From the NCBI RefSeq assembly GCF_015832195.1, contig NW_024037374.1, positions 1,302,001 to 1,366,000 on the forward strand: 64,000 nucleotides of DNA, read 5' to 3'. Each line of letters starts with the position of its first letter. The first letter of the stretch is position 1. A program made the position numbers and the translations under genes. Under the pieces are notes generated by a model. That model did not search any database and was not told where the DNA came from. It saw nothing but the letters and a program-made list of their open reading frames with translations. The stretch comes from Motacilla alba alba. Taxonomy: Eukaryota; Chordata; Aves; Passeriformes; Motacillidae. Shown piece by piece: positions 55,585-64,000 of this stretch.

Positions 55585-55985
55585 CTTGGGTTGGAATCCT
55601 AAAGATATCCAGTTCTTATCTCCTGCCATGGGCAAGGCCACCTTCCACTGGACCAGATTGCTCCATCCAACCTGGCCTTGAACACCTCCAGAGGTGGGGA
55701 GTCTGCAGCCTCTCTGGGTAACCTGTGCAAGGGCCTCTGCATCCTCATTGGGAAAAATTTCTTCCCAATATATCCCATCTAAACCTGCCCTCCTGCATCT
55801 CATGGCCATTCCCCCTTGCCCTGTCCCTCCAGGCCTTTGTCCAAAGTCCCTCTCCAGCTCTCTCAAAGCCCCTTTGGGTGCTGGAATGGGCTCTAATGTC
55901 TCCCTGGAGCCTTCTCATGCCCAGGCTGAACAGCTCCAGCTCTCTCAGCCTGGCTCCAGAGCAGAGGTGCTCCAGCCCTGCAAAT
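55585..55985 (-). mobile_element. CR1 LINE fragment, minus strand
   Basis: On the plus strand it shows the reverse of CR1: CATCCAACCTGGCCTTGAAC, CCTCTCTGGGTAACCTGTGC, AAAGTCCCTCTCCAGCTCTC and GAGCAGAGGTGCTCCAGCCC. Confidence 0.8.
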
Positions 55986-57030
55986 TGTGACACTGCAGAC
56001 CCCCTCATGTAACCGAGGGTCCATTGTCACACTGTGGAACCAAGGAGACCCTTGTGACACTGGGGTGCCCCATGGAAACAAGGGGCCATTGTGACACTGC
56101 AGAGCCCCATGGAAACAAGGAGAGCATTGTGACACTGCGGAAACAAGGAGAGCATTGTGACACGTGGCATCTCACAGAACCAAATCTCCATGGTGATACT
56201 GGCGATCCCCTTGGAACAAAGGAGAGCACTGTTATACAATGAGGCCTCATGGAACCAAGGGGCCATCCTGACCCTGTGGGGCCCCATGGAACCAAGGAGA
56301 CCATTGTGACACTTTGGGGCCTCAAAGAACCAAGGAACCATTTTAACAGTGCAGAACCAAGGAGACCATTGTTACACTGAGAGGCCTCAGGGAACCATGG
56401 AATCCCTTGTACCGCTGAGAGATCTCATGGAACCAAGTGTCCTTTGTGATGCTGTGGAAGCAAGAGGCCATTGTGACACCGGGGCTCCACAGAACCAAGA
56501 GGCCCCAGTGACACTTCAGGGCCTCATGGAACCAAGGAGAGCATTGTGACACTGCAGGGGCTCATGGAATCTGGGACCGTTGTGACACAGGGGAGGCCAT
56601 TGGAAGTAAGTGGCCCATTGTGACATAATGGGGATCTCAAGGAACCCAGGGGCCATTGTGACACTTCAGGGCCTTGGGAAAACAAGGGGATCATTGTGGC
56701 ACTGTGGGGTCTTGTATAACCAAGTTCCAGTGTGGCACTGCCGGGCCTCATGGAACCAAGAGCCATTTTAAAACTGCAGAGCCAAGTAGAACATTGGGAC
56801 ACTGTGGGGCCTGACTGAACTGATGAGAATATTGTGACGCAGTGAGACCTTATGGAAACAAGGATCCATAGTGACACTTTGGGGTGTCAGGTAACAAGGA
56901 GTCCAATTGTGACACTGCAGAGCCAAGGAGATCATTACGATACTACAGGATCTCACGGAACCACAGGGCCATTGTGACACTGCAGGGCCCCATGGAAGTG
57001 AGAGTCCATTGTAACACTGCTACCAAAAAT
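55986..57030 (+). repeat. 38-bp minisatellite, array 6
   Basis: About 27 units of TTGTGACACTGCAG...ATGGAACCAAGG are present, with several shortened units. This array is not followed by the 187-bp repeat; an LTR follows instead. Confidence 0.85.
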
Positions 57031-57064
57031 CAGGAAAAAAAAAAGAGAAACTGCATAATACCAA

Positions 57065-57510
57065 GGGAGCAGTAAGAAGCAGCATTCTTTATCCAGCCAG
57101 ATGCATGAAGGGGAATAGCTCCTCCCAAAGCTGTGCATGCTGAGTACAGGAAAGTTCCTGCTTAGAGACTGTATTTTATATACATGCACAGTGACTGATA
57201 CAGAATAAAAATACACATGACAATCATTTTCCTGAAATCATTAACATATTTTCCCTCCCCTTCACAGATGTGTTCTTCAGTCCTGGAGTGGTCTTTGGTG
57301 ATCCCTGGTGATTGGTGATGACAGAATCACACCTGACTGTCCAGTGAACAGTTAAAATTTGGCACAACTGGAGCTGGTGACTTTTCAATTCTCCTTCTTA
57401 CACAATGGGCATTGTGCAGATCCATGGGCCAGTGGGTTTTGAGGAACAAGCATCATGTGTGCTCCGCTGCTGGAGATGGTTTCTCATCTGGTAACATCCT
57501 ACCCTTTGAG
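57065..57510 (-). mobile_element. LTR (minus), family L2, copy 2
   Basis: It aligns with 31080-31515. On the minus strand a GTATATAAAATAC box (about 57174-57186) and the AATAAAGAATGCTGCTT signal are visible. Confidence 0.65.
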
Positions 57511-57738
57511 GCCTATGAAGCTTCTCTTCTCTTCAAGCCTTCCTAAGCGTCACATCAGTGTCTGCTGGAATTCAATGGCCTCTCCATGACGCAGCAGCCC
57601 TGCATTTCCCTCCTGCAGCCTTGGTCTCCAGCACAGCCATGGAGGCTCTTTGGGCTCCTGACTGTTCCTGCAGGCAGCAAGGGGAGCTGAGTTCTGCCTT
57701 TGGCCCAGTCAGGCCTGGCCAGCACAGGCCATGCTCAG

Positions 57739-58576
57739 TGTTATGAATGAGTGTCAAAATTCATATTTATTAGAATAGAGAAATAGATTCAGAATAATAT
57801 AAAATAAAGTAGATAGATATTAAAGTAAAAAGGGATACAAGGAGAGTTACGTCTGGACATGTTCTCAGGGAAAAACCCAAGAAAAGTCAGTCTGCAGTAA
57901 AATACCAACACATACCATACCAATAGACTCCATTTACATGTGAAACTCAACAGGGACCCTTGATTTCAAGATTGCAACCACACAGGGAATTACGCCATCA
58001 GCAGCACACCTGGATACTCCCGACTGGAGGGGGGGAGAACACACTGTTTAGAATTTTAAAACAGTTCTGGGAAACCTCTCAGTTTGTAAAAGAGATTTCC
58101 AGTAAGAGCTGAGTATCGGAATTCAGGGTGATAACAAGGATATCTCTCTCGGAATGTGACTGTGTATTGTTAAGATTAGTCCTGTCTAGCACAAGACCAG
58201 AAGCCAATGAATTATTCCCGAAGACATCGAGGACAGGACCACCTTCCATCAAATACCATTCTACTGAACCGGAGAAACCTTTGGAACTTGTTTGGTTATG
58301 AAAAGGACAATGGACTTCCTAGCCCGCGGAAAGAAAAATAGGATAAAAGACCTGCGTGGAGGAAACTCTGTGTGCTCGCCACACTCCGAAGCTGCCAGTG
58401 CTTGGGGTTGCTCAGTGCACCACCCAGGGTCTATTCCCGGGCTAGACTCTGTCCGATCCATGGCTTACCGAAATTCTGTCAATTGGCGCGAAATAAATTT
58501 TGTACTTTGTTTTTATATCATAATTTGGGTCTTGCAAATTATTGATAAAATTAAATTGGAAATTTCATCCATAACA
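57739..58576 (+). mobile_element. Solo LTR with perfect target duplication
   Basis: It begins TGTTATGAATGA and ends TTCATCCATAACA, an inverted terminal pair. CTCAG flanks it on both sides (57734-57738 and 58577-58581). A GATAAAAGA box (about 58340) and an AATAAA signal (about 58492) show plus orientation. Confidence 0.85.
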
Positions 58577-58581
58577 CTCAG

Positions 58582-59449
58582 CAATTGCTTGTCTGAGCCT
58601 GGCCTTGCTGCCAGCCCCGGCAGCGGCTGCGTGGCCCCTTGGTGGCCCTGTGCTGGCCCAGCCATGGTGCCCCAGCCCCTGGGCAGCCCCAGCCCAGGCC
58701 AGGAGCATTGCGGCTGGGAAGGGCCCCTGTGCCATGGTACCCACAGCAGCCTTGGGGCTCTGTGCCCCATGGCCTCCCTGCTGGGCAGCCTCTGCCAGCT
58801 CCTGCAGAGCCCCTGGTACCTGTGGGGCTGCACAGACAGCCATGCCCCAGGCTCTGCCAACTTCTGGGCCAGCAGAGAGGCAGCCAGGGCTGGCCATGGC
58901 CGGGAACAGGCCCTGAGCCTTGCAGGAGGATGGAGCTGGGCCACAGCCAAAGTCAGCCCAGGGCAAAGCTGGGCTCAGCAGCCAGGGCTGCCAAGGGCTG
59001 GGGACAGAGGCTGGCAGTGACAAATGTCCTGGGCCCCCTCCCTGCTCTGCCCATGCCACCAAGGCACAGAGCAGCCTCCTCTATGGGGCACTTGCCTGTT
59101 TTCAATGCCTTGCACAGGCGCTGGCCCTGCCCCACAAGGCCTGGCCTGAGTCCTGCCCCTGCCTGCTCAGCCAGGCTGAGATGGACACTGATGGTTTCTG
59201 GGCCAGGCTCTCTGAGCCCAGCCCAGCTCCCTGCAAGCTCTGCCAGCTGCCCTGAGCTCTGGGCAGCACCAAGGGCCTCTCCCCAGCCCAGCCCAGCCGC
59301 CTCTGGCCCCACAGCTCTGCTCAGCCCAGGCTGCTCTGGCCACTGGCCCCACGGCCTCAGCCCCTGGCAAGGGCACAGCAGCAGCTGCAGCTGCCACAGG
59401 ACTCAGCCCCAGCCATGGCGGAAGGAGCTGGGCCAAGGCCAAAGGAGGC
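58582..59449. other. GC-rich unassigned sequence
   Basis: CAG/GCC-rich sequence has open frames in several phases (for example 58639-59487), all biased toward Pro, Ala, Gly, Ser and Trp, with no domain. No gene is called. Confidence 0.4.
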
Positions 59450-60502
59450 TCCCTGGCTGCCCTGCTCCCCTCTGGCTGAGGTGCTGAGAGCTCGGCAGCC
59501 CCTGCTGCCATCCCATCTGCCCAGGGCAGCACAAGAGCCCCGGCCTTGGGGCCCTCCAGAGCTGCTCCTGCTCCAGGCCCAGGGCCCATGCCAAAGCTGG
59601 GGCAGCCACAAAGCTGTGCCCATTTCTGTTCATTGCTTCTCTGATGGGGATGGATCCTCAGGCACTTGGAGGTTGCTGATCAATTTTCCTCCTCCAGAGG
59701 CCTCTTCTTTCTTGAGCTCTTCAGTTCAGGAATTCAGTGGGAAAAGCTCATAAACATTTGTTCAAAACACCTGAACAAGAAAAGACCCCGTGATGCGGTG
59801 GTTTTCAGGGCAGTTAGGACTTGGTGAAGGGAAGGAGAGATCTTGACTCCAGTTCAGAAGGCTGGTTTATTGTATTATGATATATATTACATAGAAAAGA
59901 CCACACTATAACTATACTACAAAGAACAGAGAGAAAGATTCATCAGAAGGCGAGACGGGAATAGAAAGGAATGAATAACAAAGTTCTGTGACTCCCAGAG
60001 AGTCCGAGATCTGCTGCCTCCTCGATTGGTCAGCAAGTAGAAACATCCCACGTCGACCAATCAAGAAAGCACCTGCTGCATTCCACAGTAGCAGATAACA
60101 AATTGTTTCCACTTGAAGCTGAGGCCCTCTCAGCTTCTCAGGAGAAGAAAATCCTAGCAAAGGGATTTTCATACAATATCATAACTACAACCGTCAGGAT
60201 AATTGATTGAAGTTTTGAATTTTTCTGTGGTTTTTTAGACAGATTTTAGAAAAGTATTCAAAGTGAATGTACTATATTGAAAGCAATGAAGCGAGAATTG
60301 CTTTTTCATGTTAACTTTTCCTGTTATAGATTGATATCAGCAATTTCCCGTTGATATTGAATCCCCACCACCTTCTAATGCATTCTGAAGAGATGCATAT
60401 CTAAAGAGATATGAAAATCAAGACCCTTCATGGCTGACAATCAATAACACTTTGTCCTCACATCTACCCCCACCATTTCCGTCATCCAACCCCTGGCACT
60501 CC
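59450..60502 (-). repeat. Right arm of far inverted repeat
   Basis: This is the mirror copy of 33118-33752, split by an LTR at 59794-60189. It joins a plus-strand CR1 at 60504, just as the left arm joins a minus-strand CR1. Confidence 0.8.
59794..60189 (-). mobile_element. Solo LTR (minus) inserted in the inverted-repeat arm
   Basis: It is absent from the partner arm at 33.4 kb, so it is a later insertion. Its plus-strand ends are TGCGGTGGTT and ATAACTACA. On the minus strand an AATAAACC signal (about 59864) follows an ATATATATC-type box. CCGTGA before it and CCGTCA after it give a near-match target duplication. Confidence 0.7.
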
Positions 60503-60503
60503 T

Positions 60504-61094
60504 ATGGATCAGGAATGGTGTGGCCAGCAGGAGCAGGGCAGTGATTCTTGCCCTGTGCTCGGCATTGGTTGGGCAGCACCTCGAGTGCTGTGTCCAGTTC
60601 TAGGTCCCCCAGTTTAGGAAGGACATGGAGGGGCTGAAGCGTGTCCAGAGAAGGGCAACAAGGCTGGGGAGGGGTCTGGAACACAAATCCTGTGAGAACT
60701 GAGCAGCTGAGGGATCTGGGGTTGTTTATCCTGGAGAAGAGGAGGCTCAGGGGAGACCTCACCACTCTCTACAACACCCTGACAGGAGGGTGCAGCCAGG
60801 TTGGGGTCAGGTGCTTTTCCCAGGGAACAGTGACAGGAAAGGAGGACACAGCCTTCAGCTGCACCAGGGAATGTTTAGGCTGGACATTAGGAAATATTCT
60901 TCACACAAAGGGTGATTGGGCATGGGAATGGGCTGCCTAGGGAGCTGGGTGAGTCACAATCCATGGAAGTGTTTAAGGAAAGACGGGATGTGGCACTCAG
61001 TGCCATGGTCTGGGTTACAAGGTGGTGTTGGGTCCCAGGTTGGACTTGATGCTCTCCAAGGTCTTTTTCAGCCTGGTTGATTCTCTGATGATTG
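60504..61094 (+). mobile_element. CR1 LINE 3' end, plus strand
   Basis: It runs from GGATCAGGAATGGTGTGGCC through GGGCAACAAGGCTGGGGAGG and GGTTGGACTTGATGCTCTCC to a GATTCTCTGATGATT tail. Confidence 0.85.
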
Positions 61095-61615
61095 TGACAC
61101 TGCAGGGCCCTGGGGAAGCAAGGGGCCATTGTCACACTGTGGAGCCTGGTGGCACTAAGAGGACCATGGTGACACTGTGTACGACATGGCAGCACAGAGC
61201 CAAGGGGCCATTGTGACACTGTGGGGCTGAATGGAAGCAAGGAGTCCATTGGGACACTCTGGGTCCAGGTGGAACCACAGAGGCCACTGTGACACTGCGG
61301 GGCCTTGTGGAACCAAGGGGCCATTCTGCCACTGTGGAACCAACGAATGCATTGTGGCACTCCGAGCCCTCATGGAACCAAGTGTCCCTGGTCACACTGC
61401 AGGATTTGTGTCACCAGGGCTCCATGGTGACACTGCAGCACCAGGTAATTCCTTGTGGCACTCTGAGGCCTCATGGAAGCAAGAGGCCCCTGTGACCCTG
61501 CAGGGCCTTGTGGAGCCATGCAGAGCATTGTGACAGAGCAGGACCTGGTGTCACGATGGGGCCATTGTGACACTGCAGGGCCCCAGGGAACCATGGAGCC
61601 AGTGCTGCTCCTCAA
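61095..61615 (+). repeat. 38-bp minisatellite, array 7
   Basis: About 14 units of the GACACTG...GGAACCAAGGGGCCATT repeat lie between the CR1 tail and the 3' flank of receptor 2. Confidence 0.8.
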
Positions 61616-61761
61616 GGACTCATGGGAGTGACAAACAATGACCTTTCTCTGTGGACAATATTGAAATTTAAAACAAAGAAAAAGAACCTCCAAAATGAAA
61701 CAAGCAAGAAGTATCAAAGATTACTTTAATTACAATTGCTTTGCAGAAATTGGCCAGCAGT

Positions 61762-62694
61762 TTAATGTTTCTGAAAGCAACCAGTCATCAGTCCCCTCAC
61801 TGCAGCCTTGAGCTCCTGGTTCCTCAGGCTGTAGACGAGGGGGTTCAGGACTGGAGACACCACCGAGTACAGAACTGACAGGGCCAGATCCAGGGACAGG
61901 GACGAGATGGAGGGAGGCTTCAGGTGAGCAAATGTGCCAGTGCTGAGGAACAGGGAGAAAACAGCCAGGTGAGGGAAACAGGTGGAAAAGGCTTTGTGCC
62001 GTCCCTGCTCAGAGGGGATCCTCAGCACAGCCCTGAAAATCTGCACATAGGAGAAAACTATGAACACAAAACAGCCAAATGCTAAACACGAACTAACAGT
62101 AAGAAGCCCCAGTTCCCTGAGGTAGGATTTGGAGCGGGAGAGCTTGAGGATTGGGGGGATTTCACAGAAGAACTGGCCCAGGGCATTGCCATGGCACAGT
62201 GGCAAGGAAAATGTATTGGTTGTGAGCAACAGTGAATAGAGAAAGCCAGTGGCCCAGGCAGCTGCTGCCATGTAGGCACAAGCTCTGCTGCCCAGGAGGG
62301 TCCTGTAGTGCAGGGGTTTGCAGATGGACATGTAGCGGTCATAGCACATGACGGTCAGGAGGGAAAGCTCTGTTCCAAGGAAGAAGATAAACAGAAATAG
62401 CTGTGCAGCACATCCTTTGTAGGAGATGTTCCTGGTGTCCCAGAGGGAATTGTGCATGGCTTTGGGGACAGTGGTGCAGATGGAGCCCAGGTCGCTGAGG
62501 GCCAGGTTGAGCAGGAAGAAGAACATGGGCGTGTGCAGGTGGTGGCCGCAGGCTACGGCGCTGATGATGAGGCCGTTGCCCAGGAGGGCAGCCAGGGAGA
62601 TGCCCAGCAAGAGGCAGAAGTGCAGCAGCTGCAGCTGCCGCGTGTCTGCCAATGCCAGCAGGAGGAAGTGGCTGATGGAGCTGCTGTTGGACAT
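61762..62694 (-). CDS. Olfactory receptor, family 14-like (gamma-c), receptor 2
   Basis: This is an intact 310-residue odorant receptor (class A GPCR) closely related to receptor 1, including its 3' flank. The start (CAT at 62692-62694 on the plus strand) encodes MSNSSS. A splice acceptor (CTTTCTCCAG) lies nine bases upstream on the minus strand. It has the TM1 GN, HTPMFFFLLNLA in TM2, a TM3 cysteine (GCAAQ), MCYDRY, KAFSTCFPHL in TM6 and an intact NPLVYSLRN in TM7. In ECL2 the first cysteine is present (LPLCHGN, C167) along with C177, but position 187 is arginine (LSRSKS), the reverse of receptor 1. A variant poly(A) signal (ATTAAA on the minus strand) follows at about 61729. No stop codons or shifts are seen. 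Confidence 0.9.
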   Translation of the reverse strand: MSNSSSISHFLLLALADTRQLQLLHFCLLLGISLAALLGNGLIISAVACGHHLHTPMFFFLLNLALSDLGSICTTVPKAMHNSLWDTRNISYKGCAAQLFLFIFFLGTELSLLTVMCYDRYMSICKPLHYRTLLGSRACAYMAAAAWATGFLYSLLLTTNTFSLPLCHGNALGQFFCEIPPILKLSRSKSYLRELGLLTVSSCLAFGCFVFIVFSYVQIFRAVLRIPSEQGRHKAFSTCFPHLAVFSLFLSTGTFAHLKPPSISSLSLDLALSVLYSVVSPVLNPLVYSLRNQELKAAVRGLMTGCFQKH

Positions 62695-62703
62695 TTGCTG
62701 GGC

Positions 62704-64000
62704 CTGGAGAAAGGACAGTGACAAGTCAGGAGAGGCTGCTTTGAGCCAAACCTGGGCCATTGCCCACAGATTTTCCCACTGGGACTCACCCAGCCTTGTT
62801 CTTGCTCTGGGAAAACCATCATGCAGGTCCCTGTTTGAGCTCCAGCTGTGCTGGCTGAGTGAGCCAGGAGCAGCCAGGCCTGTGTGTGGGGGCTCTCAAG
62901 GAGCCATCCCTGCCCCACTGCCCTGGGTTTGTGGCCACGTGGCACAGGAACAAGGCTGGATATTCAGGATTTGCCAGGGGAATCACTCGCAATGCAGACA
63001 GGCTGGGTAGCATTTTGCACCCCCAGATCTGAAGGATGGTAGGAGATGGTTTTAGGAATTGTTTTGCTATTCACAGATCATTCCTGGTTCTCTGAAGTCA
63101 GAAATCCCCAGAATTTCTGCTGCACTCAGAGTTTGCCTCTGAGAGATGGGAGAGGCAAAGGATTCCCTGGGGCTCAGGGAAGGTGACAGGCTGGATGGAC
63201 TTGTTCCCAACTGCCCTGGCTTTGCACCTTTGGCTGCAATCAGAGCACAATCACACTCCTGGGTCAGCCTGGGACAAACCAGACCCTGCCCAGAGCAGAG
63301 GGATCCCTGAATGTCTCACCCTCTCTGAAGGTCTCCGGGCAAGGTCTCAGCACCCCCTTGTGCCAAGGACACTCATGGCTCCCTTGGCAAACCCAGCAGC
63401 ATTTCCTCAGTTGTGGCAGCTCTGCCCTTCCCCGGGGGACATTCAGGGAACTCCCAGAGGCTCTGGCACAGATTTGCACCCAGGAGGGCAGCTCAGAGCT
63501 TGGCAGGGCACAGCAAGGAGATCCCCGGCTGTGCCCATGATGGGATCTCAGGGAGGGGGCTCAGCTCATTCCCCTTTCCCATGGACTGCTTTGCCCTCAG
63601 CCCCACAGGTGCCAGGGAAGCTTGGACACCCCATTCCCAGGGACACCCCTGCCTGGCAGGAATGCCAAGGGCAGTGCCTGACTCAGCTGCTGCAAATGCC
63701 AGAGCCTCCCTGAGAGCAGCAGATAACAGTGACAACATCAGGGCAGTGCAGAAACAAGAGAAGATGTTGTGGTGCTGTGCCTGGGAGGGCAGGGCAGAGA
63801 CAGCCAGGCACTCAGGACGGTGTTCCCGTGCCCAGCTGTGCCCAGCACCTTCCACACACCAACAGTGCCCTCCTGCACCCAGCACTGCTCTCTTCAGCCC
63901 CCTCTCCTTCCCTGAGCATCTCCCTGGGCCTGGATATTCCCTCCTGAGAGGAGCCTTGTCTCTGCCAGCACTCACAGAGCCCATCCCAGCCTGTGTGCCC
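62704..64000. other. Upstream region of olfactory receptor 2
   Basis: No gene is recognised. The sequence does not resemble the region upstream of receptor 1, so the duplicated unit seems to end near the splice acceptor. Short biased frames on both strands are not supported. Confidence 0.4.

Noticed and set aside
58639..59487. 282-codon plus-strand frame
   Set aside because: GC-rich, strongly biased composition, overlaps similar frames in other phases, no domain or splice signals.

Overview
This window looks like nuclear DNA from a bird, most likely a passerine. Four observations support that. CR1 LINE fragments end in the typical GATTCTGTGATTCTG tail. There is an avian-style C2H2 zinc-finger gene. 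Two olfactory receptors carry the MCYDRY motif of the bird-expanded family 14 (gamma-c). Many LTRs of bird-type endogenous retroviruses are present. There are no operons, CRISPR arrays or bacterial signals. All family names come from recognition of the sequence; no search was run.

Layout. 0-5.9 kb is GC-rich: a CpG-rich block with four CCAAT boxes, a solo LTR, and two diverged copies of a GC-rich block separated by a 1.9-kb CCCAGT minisatellite. 5.9-8.5 kb holds a solo LTR and then a two-exon zinc-finger coding region with seven fingers, plus an eighth finger just beyond the stop. 8.5-11.8 kb is LTR debris with a small inverted repeat. 11.8-24.6 kb is a large inverted repeat whose loop holds a broken ERVL-like provirus (gag, protease, RT, RNase H and integrase remnants) and a 5'-truncated ERV1/gamma-like provirus. 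25.4-26.35 kb is olfactory receptor 1 (+). 27.9-34.9 kb contains CR1, one CR1 copy split by a solo LTR with a perfect 5-bp target duplication, further LTRs, and a TGACATCA minisatellite. 36.3-36.5 kb is an isolated, well-spliced exon encoding part of a protease-associated (PA) domain. 37.0-54.5 kb is dominated by two tandem repeats, one of ~38 bp and one of ~187 bp, always joined in the same order, and by a degenerate palindrome (about 39.4-52.0 kb). 55.4-61.6 kb is CR1, minisatellite and solo LTRs. 61.76-62.69 kb is olfactory receptor 2 (-).

The two receptors face each other, and several repeat blocks between them are mirrored. Much of 25-63 kb can therefore be read as a decayed inverted duplication, later altered by LTR and CR1 insertions. 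Three genes look potentially functional: one zinc-finger regulator and two chemoreceptors. The PA exon may belong to a fourth gene or be a relic. All retroviral reading frames are broken, and most of the long open frames elsewhere come from repeats whose period is a multiple of three.
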